Shown piece after piece: positions 8,836 through 17,157 of a stretch of DNA of 64,000 nucleotides. Numbering within the stretch: the first letter of the stretch is position 1; every line of letters starts with the position of its first letter. The stretch lies in contig NZ_PDUS01000005.1 in the NCBI RefSeq assembly GCF_002723455.1, positions 62,001-126,000 of the forward strand, in the 5' to 3' direction. The DNA comes from Pseudoalteromonas sp. 3D05. GTDB taxonomy: Bacteria > Pseudomonadota > Gammaproteobacteria > Enterobacterales > Alteromonadaceae. Below the pieces are notes generated by a model, which ran no database searches, was not told where the DNA came from, and saw nothing but the letters and a program-made list of their open reading frames with translations. The translations under genes and the position numbers were made by a program.

Positions 8836-11352
8836 TTATGCTTCGAGCGCTTTGCTGATTAAGCGGTCGATATATTGCTTATGCGCTTTAGTTGCCGTAT
8901 CAGCACCCCATGGGGTACTGCTATCTGCAATTTGTGTTAGCTGATAAAGCGCAGCTGTTCTTGCTAAGTTGTCGTGCTTACTCGCTTTACCCAGACCCGC
9001 AATTGCAATTAGCTGATTTACATATTGAATTTGTAAGTTATGGCTAATTGAGTTTGCTTCTTTAGTATCAACAAAAATACTTGCTGTTAAATCGCCCATA
9101 AACTGATTTAAGCTGTATTCATTGCCGTACAGTGCGGTATCTGAAATACGCTGCATTACAGCTGGATGTAATAGTTGTGCAAGCACAGACTTTTGCATTC
9201 CTAAAATCATTTTATGTGGTTTTGGATCTTCGTTTTTACCGTAATGATTAAAACCACGACGCTGCTGCTGCATATAGTTATACAGTGGCTTCATGCTGCT
9301 TAGTACATCTGGTGCAAATACGTTCTTAGCTAAAATTTGCATCGCTTGCTGCTGACGCTCAAGTGGCACAGGAGTAAATGGTTTTACATCGTCATTACCA
9401 CCAACGACTGCACGTTCGACATACACACCACCGATTTGGCGAGAAATGACGTTAGCTTGCGCTCGGTATTGGCCAAATAGGCTGTTTGCAGAAATAAGTA
9501 GCTGTTGGTGAGATTCACCTTCAACGCGCGCTGTGTCTTTTAATTCAGAGAACAGCTTGTTGATCAGCGCCATTCTGTCTGCGCCGTAAGCCGCTGGGTT
9601 TGATGACATATCACCAATCATTACGCGTGGATCAATGTGACGACCTGGTGCACGCATATCATCGGCATCGTTACCAAAAGCAAGTTCATGCTCTGTTGAG
9701 CGGGCAAGAATCTGCTCTAGGCGTTGTTGCTCGGCAGCATCATCTGCAAGTGCTTGGCTGTAACCAAATTCAATAGCCCAATCATCATATGGACCCGGTT
9801 TAGTTTGGAAAATATCACCTTGTTGCATGCCAATAGGGGCAATATTAGCTGGGGCATAATCCATTACTGAACCTGTGACAATACCTTGTGTTTTGGCTTT
9901 ATCGTGGACTTCTTTTTCATCCCACAAGATAGATGATTTCATATTGTGGTTTAGGCCTAGAGTATGACCAACTTCGTGCAGTACTAACTGTGTTAAACCT
10001 TGGCGTAAGATTTCTTTGTCTTCAATACTTGCGCCTGTTGAAAGACTATTGGCCAACATCATATTTTGTTGAATTTCGTGTCCTAAAGAACAGTTTAATT
10101 CGCCAGTACTTACAGGGTTGTTGCTGTGGCTCATAGTACCTTGAGTAAACAGCGTGTCATAGATCCAACGGTTCTTCATGAATACAAACTCAAGCATGAT
10201 ATCTGAGCCAAGTATTTCACCGGTTAATGGGTTGGCAAGTGCTGGGCCGTAGCCGCCAAATGGAGGTTTAGGCGAAGATGTCCAACGTAGTACGTTGTAG
10301 TTAATATCGCCAGCATCCCAGTCTGCATTATCAGGCTGAATTTTCACTTCGATGGCATTTTTAAAGCCCGCTTTTTCAAATGAGCTGTTCCAAGCCAATG
10401 TGGCTTCTTTAATAGTGTCGCGCCATTCAATTGGCGTAGTGTTCTCAATCCACCAAGTAATTGGTTTAACAGGCTCTGATAGTGCTGCGCTTGGGTCTTT
10501 CTTTTGCAAGTCCCAACGTTTAATTACATCTTGATAAGGGGCCCAATCTGGCGAGGTCATTTGGTCAAACTGATTAGTGAAATAACCAATACGTGCATCG
10601 TCAATACGAGGTTGGTAGTCGTTCTCTGGTAAGGCTACAAATGAATGCTGTACTTTTACTGAGACATTACGCGGGTCACTAACTGCGCTTGAGCCGCGAA
10701 CGCTTGGGTTAGCATTTTCAAATACATAATCAACAACAACATCTAGGTTATTTGCGTATGGGCGCTGTTTAATAATACGTGACTTTTTAGCGCTTAATTT
10801 ACCGACTTTAAAACGCTTTTTAGCATTTTTATCGTTCGGGTTTGGCCATGGCGATACTTTGTGCAGTGCTTCACTTAAAAATAGTTTATCTACCTTAAAG
10901 GCAATTTTTTCTGCTTCGTGTTTTTCAATTTTGATACTGGCAAGTACGGCTTCGCTGATATTGGCATCGGCTGCTTTAGCAATGGCGCTGTTTTCATCAA
11001 ACTGGTAGCGTGGAGTTTTGCTGATAATATCAATACGGTCAAAGTACTTTCTAAACTCAATTAGCTTCGTTTCACGGTACGCACCACGAAAATGCCCTGC
11101 ATCGGTTACACCATCAACAGTATGTGCAAAATATACAAAAGGTGTATCAAGTTGAGACTCATTGATAACCATTAAGTGGTCACCGGTTTTTTCGTCCTGA
11201 TATAAGCTAAAGATACCCGCAAATTCAGTTTTGTCTTTAATTAATTCGGCAATTGTTTTGTCTTTTTTGTCATCTTTTTTGTCTGCAGCTAATGCGTGGC
11301 CGCTGGTCGCTAAAGCTAAACTTAATGCTAGCGTAAGGGTGGTTAATTTCAT
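8836..11352 (-). CDS. secreted zinc-dependent metallopeptidase (DUF5117/DUF5118-like)
   Basis: About 838 residues. The start at 11352 is chosen because it begins a good signal peptide (MKLTTLTLALSLALATSGHALA); the frame stays open 18 codons further up without one. The zinc site HEVGHTLGLNH lies at about residues 457-467, the HExxHxxGxxH pattern of metzincin-like peptidases, followed by a Met in NHNMKSS and SVMDYAP. The rest matches the large bacterial family with flanking DUF5117/DUF5118 regions. The mature N-terminus is very Lys/Asp-rich (ADKKDDKKDKT). Presumably periplasmic or secreted; natural substrate unknown. It is transcribed alone, divergently from the RND operon, with a terminator just downstream. 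Confidence 0.85.
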   Translation of the reverse strand: MKLTTLTLALSLALATSGHALAADKKDDKKDKTIAELIKDKTEFAGIFSLYQDEKTGDHLMVINESQLDTPFVYFAHTVDGVTDAGHFRGAYRETKLIEFRKYFDRIDIISKTPRYQFDENSAIAKAADANISEAVLASIKIEKHEAEKIAFKVDKLFLSEALHKVSPWPNPNDKNAKKRFKVGKLSAKKSRIIKQRPYANNLDVVVDYVFENANPSVRGSSAVSDPRNVSVKVQHSFVALPENDYQPRIDDARIGYFTNQFDQMTSPDWAPYQDVIKRWDLQKKDPSAALSEPVKPITWWIENTTPIEWRDTIKEATLAWNSSFEKAGFKNAIEVKIQPDNADWDAGDINYNVLRWTSSPKPPFGGYGPALANPLTGEILGSDIMLEFVFMKNRWIYDTLFTQGTMSHSNNPVSTGELNCSLGHEIQQNMMLANSLSTGASIEDKEILRQGLTQLVLHEVGHTLGLNHNMKSSILWDEKEVHDKAKTQGIVTGSVMDYAPANIAPIGMQQGDIFQTKPGPYDDWAIEFGYSQALADDAAEQQRLEQILARSTEHELAFGNDADDMRAPGRHIDPRVMIGDMSSNPAAYGADRMALINKLFSELKDTARVEGESHQQLLISANSLFGQYRAQANVISRQIGGVYVERAVVGGNDDVKPFTPVPLERQQQAMQILAKNVFAPDVLSSMKPLYNYMQQQRRGFNHYGKNEDPKPHKMILGMQKSVLAQLLHPAVMQRISDTALYGNEYSLNQFMGDLTASIFVDTKEANSISHNLQIQYVNQLIAIAGLGKASKHDNLARTAALYQLTQIADSSTPWGADTATKAHKQYIDRLISKALEA

Positions 11353-11604
11353 TTTCTGCTCTTTTTGGCTTGTTAAAATCATCTGGATTGTACCGAACTT
11401 AGTCATATAAAAAACACATCTAAGATGAAAGGAAAGTTTTTAGAGTTATCTTCTTGAATTTTATAAATTGTTTTTTTGTATCAAAATATAACAAGCGGCT
11501 AATATAATTAGATGAGTTTTTGTAACAGTTACTTACAAATGTCACGTTAATGTTTCATCTAGCTCTGTTATTATGGTCTCAGTAAAAAATTAAGGAGATT
11601 AATT

Positions 11605-12783
11605 ATGCGAACAACGTTACTTAAAGGGATCCTTCCTTTTGTGATTCTGGGCTTTGGTGTCGCTGGATTCATGGCAATTAATGCCATTGCACAAGAGACA
11701 GAGAGCAAAGAGATAGTAGACACACGCCCTACGGTAGAAGTTGAGCCTGTATCTGCTAATAACCACCAAGTGGTTATTAATAGTTATGGTGAGGTTAAGC
11801 CGCTGGAAAGTACACGTTTATCTGCGCAAGTGTCTGGTGAAGTGGTAAGTTGGCACCCTAATTTTGTTGCCGGTGGTATTGTGGCACGCGGTGAAACCTT
11901 GTTTACCATTGAAAAAGACAATTATGAAGCTGCATTACTACAAGCTGAGGCTGAACTGGCGCAAGCGCAAGCACAATTAATTGAAGAGCAAGCACAGGCT
12001 AAAGTAGCAGAAGATGAAGCGAAGCGTTTTCCAAATAAAGAGCGAACAGCGCTTTTTTTACGTGAACCGCAAGTACTTAGTGCACAAGCATCTGTGAAGT
12101 CAGCTCAAGCACGTTTAAAGCGCGCGCAACGAGATTTAGATAACTGTGAAGTAACTGCACCTTACGATGCATTAGTAGTTAGCCGAGAAATTGGTGTTGG
12201 TCAGTATATCAATATGGGCTCTCAAGTAGCTGAGCTAAATAACATTGAATCAGCAGAAGTTATTATTCCAATTGCAGGCTTTGACAGCGTATTTTTACCA
12301 GAGCGTGTAAAAGGCGTTAAAGCAACAGTGATTAAATCTGGTTTACATGGCTTTAGTCGCGAAGCGCAAATCGACCGCGATTTAGGGATTGTTGACACAG
12401 CAACACGTATGAGTAGCTTGGTTGTTCGCATTAATGACCCATATGGATTAGCTAACAAACACCCAGCGATTAAATTTGGCACGTATGTGCAAGTTAACTT
12501 TGCAGGCGCCATGCTTGAAAATATTTATCGTTTGCCGCAAGAGTTGGTTAACAACCAAACAGTGTGGATTGTGAACGCTGAGCAGCAGCTTGAGGCGCGT
12601 AAAGTAAACGTTGTGCGTGAAGAAGGTGAGTATTTTTACATTAGTGATGGCTTAGAAGCTGACGATAGGCTAGTTGTAACGCTACCAGAGTACCCGCAAA
12701 AAGGGATGGCGGTAAAAATTGCAGGTATGCCTGACGTTAAACAAAATGAGGCACTTCAAAGTGCTGACACAGAAAAGCTTTAA
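11605..12783 (+). CDS. RND efflux periplasmic adaptor subunit
   Basis: 392 residues with an N-terminal membrane anchor or signal (about 8-30, ending near AIAQE), lipoyl halves (INSYGEVKPLESTRLSAQVSGEVV and DNCEVTAPYDALVVSREIGVGQYI), a helical hairpin rich in Ala/Gln/Glu (about 108-175) and a beta-barrel domain. It is a membrane fusion protein of the AcrA/MexA class. A good RBS (AAGGAG, seven bases before ATG) is present. The pump gene follows after 15 bp, so they are co-transcribed. The intergenic region to the divergent metallopeptidase holds a small dyad, GTAACAGTTAC (11522-11532), which might be an operator but is not recognised. Confidence 0.9.
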   Translation: MRTTLLKGILPFVILGFGVAGFMAINAIAQETESKEIVDTRPTVEVEPVSANNHQVVINSYGEVKPLESTRLSAQVSGEVVSWHPNFVAGGIVARGETLFTIEKDNYEAALLQAEAELAQAQAQLIEEQAQAKVAEDEAKRFPNKERTALFLREPQVLSAQASVKSAQARLKRAQRDLDNCEVTAPYDALVVSREIGVGQYINMGSQVAELNNIESAEVIIPIAGFDSVFLPERVKGVKATVIKSGLHGFSREAQIDRDLGIVDTATRMSSLVVRINDPYGLANKHPAIKFGTYVQVNFAGAMLENIYRLPQELVNNQTVWIVNAEQQLEARKVNVVREEGEYFYISDGLEADDRLVVTLPEYPQKGMAVKIAGMPDVKQNEALQSADTEKL

Positions 12784-12798
12784 TAGGGTGACTGCGTT

Positions 12799-15700
12799 AT
12801 GAATAACACTGAACTACCCAGCTCTGAGCAACCACAAGCTGCTCCAAAACACGAAAAGCAAACTGGTATCATAGCCTATTTTGCTAATAACTCAGTTGCA
12901 GCTAACCTGATGATGTTTTTTATTATCATCATGGGTGTTATTAGCTTTTTCACCATGCAACGTCAGATGTTTCCAAACGTTGAAATTAATTACATTTCTA
13001 TTAATGCTAACTACCCAGGGGCATCGCCTCAGGAGATGGAAGAAAGCATTTTAATTAAGATTGAAGAGTCTCTAAAAGACATTACAGAAATAAAGAAAGG
13101 GGTGTACCGCTCATTTCGTAACGGCGGGAGTGCCCAGTTAGAAATTAATACCGACGCTGAATTAAGTGAAGTGCTTGATAAAGTGAAGCTACGCGTTGAC
13201 GGTATTGCGACTTTTCCAGCAGGTATGGAACCGGTCACCATAAGTCAAATTGAGTTTCGCCAAGATGTTATTGGTATGACACTGGTTGCTGATCTGCCGC
13301 TAAGCGAGCTTAAACCGATTGCTAATCGCATTGAAGATGAACTCTTGCAGCTTTCAAACGTATCGCTGGTGGTGAATGATGTGCCACTGGATGAAATTGC
13401 AATCGAAATCGAACCTGACACTTTGCGCCAATACAACCTCACGCTCAATGATGTTTCTGCTGCAATTCGTCGTTACTCTGCAAACTTTTCAGCGGGCCAG
13501 TTAAAAACTGATGCCGGTGTTATTTCTGTTCGCGTTGAGAACCAGTTTTACTCTGGCGAAGAGTTTCGTCAAATCCCTGTAAAAATAGGCAATAATGGAG
13601 CGAAGGTGCTGCTGCAAGATATTGCGGTAATTAAGGACCAGTTTACGGAAGGTGAGCGTTACTTTAAGTTTAACGGTGAGAATGCGGTTTATTTGTCGGT
13701 AAAAGCAACAGAAGATCAAAACATGATTCCTGTTGCAGAATCAGTGAAAGCTTTTATTGAGCAAAAGAATAAAGACCTGCCATTAGGCGTGCGTTTAGTA
13801 CCACTAATGGACATGACTTACTACCTCAATGCCCGTTTAGATATGATGTTGTCGAACCTTTTACAAGGTGCGGTATTAGTGGCAATTATGTTATCCATCT
13901 TCTTACGCTTTAAATTGGCGTTATGGGTAATGATTGGCCTTCCAGTGTGCTTTTTAGGTGCGATGATGATGATGCCGTTGTTTGGTGTCACCATTAATAT
14001 TATTTCATTGTTTGCGTTTATTATGGTGCTAGGGATTGTGGTGGACGACGCCATTGTCATCGGTGAAAGTGCCTATACCGAAATAGAGAAAAAAGGCGGT
14101 GGTGTTGTCAATGTCGTCAATGGTGCTAAACGCGTTGCAACGCCTGCGACATTTGGCGTATTAACAACCATTGCAGTATTCGCTCCCTTCACACTATCAA
14201 GCGGCCCTGAAAGTGCGTTCTTTTATGGAATTGCTGTTATCGTCATTCTGTGTTTAATTTTTAGTTTGATTGAATCAAAACTTATACTACCTGCACATAT
14301 CGCGCATACCCACTTTTCGCCTATTAATCCAAATGGATGGCGTGCCCGTTTTAACAATCGCTTTTTTGGCTTTGTTAATGGACCCTATAAGCGTTTTGTA
14401 AAACGCTGTGTGGAATGGCGTTGGGCAGTATTGTTTTCGTTCATTGCGTTGCTTATTTTGACCTTTGGACTAATTTCATCAAATCAAGTTCGTACGGTGC
14501 CAACACCAAAAGTACCACATGATTTCCCGCAGATTAATTTGGAGATGAATGATAACGCATCTGATATTCAAACCATCAACGCGATCCGTGAAATTGAAGC
14601 CATGGTGCTTGATGTGGATAAGCAAACAGAGCGTGAATTTGGTCAAAAAATAGTGCGTGACTTACTGGTCTTTAACCAAGGTCGTACTGAGGCACAATTA
14701 TTAGCTCCGCTCGTTGAAGAAGACTTACGCCCATACAATGCATTTGAGCTATCACGTCGTTGGCGCGAGGCAATGCCTAATATCGCAGGTGTTAAGTCGT
14801 TGACGATCCAAGATGATGTGAATGGCGGGGGCGGCAATGGTGAGTTTGGTTACTTACTCTTCGGCTCCGATATTGATACTTTAAATGACGCAGGTCGTCG
14901 CTTTATTCAGCTATTGCAACAGCAAGAAGGGTTGTTTGATATTAGTTCAACGATCGATCCTGCAAGCAAAGAAGTACAAATGAGCTTAAAACCTGTTGCA
15001 TATGACTTAGGGTTAGACTTAGCTTCCATTGCCAACCAAGTTGGCGCTAGCTTCTACGGTGGTGAAGCGCAGCGTGTTATTCGTGGTGGCGAAGAAGTAC
15101 GTGTAATGGTGCGTTACCCTAAATTAACACGTGAAGCATTTTCATCACTTAAGCATGCTGTTGTAACGACCCCTCAGGGTAAAGAAGTATTACTCGGTGA
15201 TGTGGTTGAGTTAACTGAAAAACCGGGGATTAGTTATATTCGTCGTGAAGGTGGCTATCGAACGGTTTATGTCTATGGCAGTATCGATGAAGAAGTCATT
15301 GAGCCAGGTGAAGTCGTTAAACAAGTAAAAGACAACTTGCTACCACAACTTAAGGAAGAGTTTCCAAGCGTAAAATCTGAGCTAGGTGGTGCTATCGAGG
15401 AGCAGCAAGCGCAAGCCAACGAACAAATCATGTTTTTTATTGGCGGCATGTTCTTGGTGTATATTTTACTCGCTGTACCGTTAAAGAGTTATTCGCAGCC
15501 ATTAATTGTTATGTCGGTTATTCCGTTTAGCTTAACGGGTGCTATTTGGGGCCATTATTGGTTTGGTTTGGATATCAGTTTAATGTCAGGCTTTGGTTTA
15601 ATCGCTGCCGCTGGGGTTGTGATCAATGACTCGCTGGTAATGACTGACTTTGTTAACCAAGCACGCCGTGGTGGAATAAGCGTGAAAGAAGCGGTTATTG

Positions 15701-15969
15701 AAGCAGGCTGTGCCCGCTTTAGGCCAATACTGCTAACTTCAATTACGACATTTGCCGGTGTTTTACCTATAATGTTTGAAACCAGCTTACAAGCGAAGTT
15801 TGTGATTCCAATGGCTGTTGCACTTGGTTTTGCCGTAATGTTCGCAACGCTGATCACTTTATTATTAGTACCGTGCTTGTACATTATATTAAGTGATATT
15901 CGCGGGTTCTTTCGCGGTATATTTAATAAAATTAAAGGTCTATTTCAGCGTAAAAAACAACTCGCTTAA
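12799..15969 (+). CDS. RND-family efflux pump inner-membrane transporter (HAE1/AcrB class)
   Basis: 1056 residues, normal size for AcrB-like proteins, with 12 predicted membrane segments in the usual 1+5 and 1+5 arrangement separated by two large periplasmic loops. Recognisable pieces are the N-terminal FPNVEINYISINANYPGASPQEME, the TM4 region with GIVVDDAIVIGE (proton-relay Asp pair) and GVVINDSLVMTDFVN in the second half. It should be the proton-driven pump working with the upstream adaptor; no outer-membrane channel gene lies beside it. Substrates might be drugs, detergents or metabolites; nothing in the sequence fixes this. A terminator follows 24 bp after the stop. Confidence 0.93.
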   Translation: MNNTELPSSEQPQAAPKHEKQTGIIAYFANNSVAANLMMFFIIIMGVISFFTMQRQMFPNVEINYISINANYPGASPQEMEESILIKIEESLKDITEIKKGVYRSFRNGGSAQLEINTDAELSEVLDKVKLRVDGIATFPAGMEPVTISQIEFRQDVIGMTLVADLPLSELKPIANRIEDELLQLSNVSLVVNDVPLDEIAIEIEPDTLRQYNLTLNDVSAAIRRYSANFSAGQLKTDAGVISVRVENQFYSGEEFRQIPVKIGNNGAKVLLQDIAVIKDQFTEGERYFKFNGENAVYLSVKATEDQNMIPVAESVKAFIEQKNKDLPLGVRLVPLMDMTYYLNARLDMMLSNLLQGAVLVAIMLSIFLRFKLALWVMIGLPVCFLGAMMMMPLFGVTINIISLFAFIMVLGIVVDDAIVIGESAYTEIEKKGGGVVNVVNGAKRVATPATFGVLTTIAVFAPFTLSSGPESAFFYGIAVIVILCLIFSLIESKLILPAHIAHTHFSPINPNGWRARFNNRFFGFVNGPYKRFVKRCVEWRWAVLFSFIALLILTFGLISSNQVRTVPTPKVPHDFPQINLEMNDNASDIQTINAIREIEAMVLDVDKQTEREFGQKIVRDLLVFNQGRTEAQLLAPLVEEDLRPYNAFELSRRWREAMPNIAGVKSLTIQDDVNGGGGNGEFGYLLFGSDIDTLNDAGRRFIQLLQQQEGLFDISSTIDPASKEVQMSLKPVAYDLGLDLASIANQVGASFYGGEAQRVIRGGEEVRVMVRYPKLTREAFSSLKHAVVTTPQGKEVLLGDVVELTEKPGISYIRREGGYRTVYVYGSIDEEVIEPGEVVKQVKDNLLPQLKEEFPSVKSELGGAIEEQQAQANEQIMFFIGGMFLVYILLAVPLKSYSQPLIVMSVIPFSLTGAIWGHYWFGLDISLMSGFGLIAAAGVVINDSLVMTDFVNQARRGGISVKEAVIEAGCARFRPILLTSITTFAGVLPIMFETSLQAKFVIPMAVALGFAVMFATLITLLLVPCLYIILSDIRGFFRGIFNKIKGLFQRKKQLA

Positions 15970-15992
15970 GTATTCTTGAACAGCAAATAAAT

Positions 15993-16022
15993 AGCCAGTG
16001 CATTTTGTACTGGCTTTTTTTT
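15993..16022 (+). terminator. rho-independent terminator of the RND operon
   Basis: Stem AGCCAGT / ACTGGCT followed by eight T residues, 24 bp after the pump stop codon. Confidence 0.9.
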
Positions 16023-16045
16023 AGTCGGTTTTAAGTGCTAGTTTT

Positions 16046-16230
16046 TATATACCCAAACCACCTCAAAATGCAGAGTAAAGCGCTTCACAGGGCTTAATAT
16101 CAAGGCGTTACTTTGTAAAAATGACAGTCCCGTTTAAAAAGGAACAACGATAAGAGTAAGTGCCTATTAAACGCTCAAAGGCTTGGTTTAATTTCAACTT
16201 GAACTCGTACCTTGAGATGACTTGTATATA
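16046..16230. repeat. MITE-like element with imperfect terminal inverted repeats
   Basis: A 185-bp non-coding block starts with TATATACCCAAACCACCTC and ends with the reverse complement of TATATACAAGTCATCTCAAGG; about two thirds of the terminal bases match over some 25 bp. It sits between the RND terminator and the riboswitch promoter and holds no ORF. The look is that of a miniature inverted-repeat element common in marine gammaproteobacteria, but copies elsewhere in the genome cannot be seen here. Confidence 0.45.
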
Positions 16231-16249
16231 GTTGATTACATTCTTTTGT

Positions 16250-16278
16250 TTGATATTTGTATAGTGGGGCACTATAAT
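16250..16278 (+). promoter_or_regulatory. sigma70 promoter of the c-di-GMP riboswitch
   Basis: TTGATA at 16250-16255, a 17-bp spacer and a perfect TATAAT at 16273-16278. Transcription would begin near 16285, just before the riboswitch fold, which fits exactly. Confidence 0.85.
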
Positions 16279-16284
16279 CCAATT

Positions 16285-16372
16285 GTTTTGGCAAACTAGT
16301 CGAAAGATTAGGACGCAAAGTTTCCGATCTAAGGTTTTAAAACTAAGATAGCGGGGCTGCTACACATAGTTA
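16285..16372 (+). ncRNA. cyclic-di-GMP-I (GEMM) riboswitch
   Basis: Class hallmarks occur in order: GGCAAACUAGUCGAAAGAUUAG (a CUAGUC/GAUUAG helix capped by the GAAA tetraloop), then GGACGCAAAG, UCCG, UAAGG and the 3' segment AUAGCGGGGCUGC that binds the receptor and closes the ligand pocket. In Vibrio and relatives this class controls gbpA, tfoX and adhesion genes. Here it lies about 90 bases ahead of a gbpA-like remnant, so it once tuned a chitin-binding protein to the sessile state. No clear terminator hairpin follows the aptamer, so regulation by translation or mRNA decay is as likely as attenuation. Confidence 0.9.
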
Positions 16373-16463
16373 TTGTCTTATTGTGTACCTGCGTTATTAA
16401 AAAGTATTTCTTTTGCCCTTTAAATGTTAGATAGTACCTATTAAGTGTTATTAAGGTGTCGCT

Positions 16464-17039
16464 TTGTTTATGCATTCGTCATTGACCTGCGGAGAGTGGT
16501 CGACAATAGGTTGCTTAAATCATCATACCCGATTATTTGTGGGTGATATGGTGACGGTAACTTTTTATGACGCGCAAGGAGAGCTAGTCGATTTATCATT
16601 TGATTATAAGATTACCAGCAGTGAGCAAGGTGAGCCGCAGAGCTGGCCGCGATATATAGCGGAACATATCAACATGTATATTCCGCTCGTGGAAGCGGGC
16701 AAAATGACAGAGCATGGTTTGGTTGTTGCTTATCGCTCTAATCAGATTTATGCCCTTAAAGGATCGGGTATTATAAATGCAGAGCTGACCTTTCACTGTA
16801 TAGCTCAATGCGACAACGAGAAAAAAGATGAACCTGCGTATGACTATGTTTACCCAAACAAAAGTTGCGATTATAATGCAGGTGTTAAAGTTTTACAGCC
16901 CAAAACAGGGTTGATCTACAGATGCAAACCTTGGCCATTTGACCAGTTTTGTAAAGTAAAAGAAGAAAGTAACCCGCTTTATGAACCCGGCGTAGGTCAA
17001 AGTTGGGGTTTAGCATGGCAGCAGGTGTCGTGCAATTAA
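16464..17039 (+). pseudogene. 5'-truncated GbpA-like chitin-binding protein
   Basis: 191 codons from a TTG with AAGG seven bases upstream (ATG at 16470 is the alternative). The N-terminal part (about 27-115, VGDMVTVTFYDAQGELVDLSF to VVAYRSNQIYAL) resembles the second domain of GbpA-type N-acetylglucosamine-binding proteins. The C-terminus (about 135-191, YNAGVKVLQPKTGLIYRCKPWPFDQFC ending in VGQSWGLAWQQV) looks like the terminal CBM73/CBM5-type chitin-binding domain. The signal peptide and the AA10 lytic polysaccharide monooxygenase domain expected in front are missing, as is the linker domain, so a deletion has fused the riboswitch leader to the 3' half. Whether the product is made is unknown; without a signal it could not be secreted normally. 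Confidence 0.7.
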
Positions 17040-17072
17040 ACAGTTCCCTCTGATGCTATTTAGCATTTTTAT

Positions 17073-17099
17073 GCCCACTCATTTTGAGTGGGCTTTTTT
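17073..17099 (+). terminator. rho-independent terminator after the gbpA-like remnant
   Basis: Stem GCCCACTC / GAGTGGGC with a five-base loop and a six-T run. It lies inside the open frame that precedes the oligopeptidase gene and therefore argues for the later GTG start of that gene. Confidence 0.92.
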
Positions 17100-17157
17100 A
17101 TGCGTATTTAAAAAATATGGTAAACTGGGCTCAACAAAAACTTTTACTGGCTCAGCT

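Noticed and set aside
8836-11406. Metallopeptidase starting at 11406
   Set aside because: The inner ATG at 11352 begins a proper signal peptide, whereas the longer form hides it.
17053-17157. Longer N-terminus of oligopeptidase B
   Set aside because: It contains a strong rho-independent terminator and does not look like the family.
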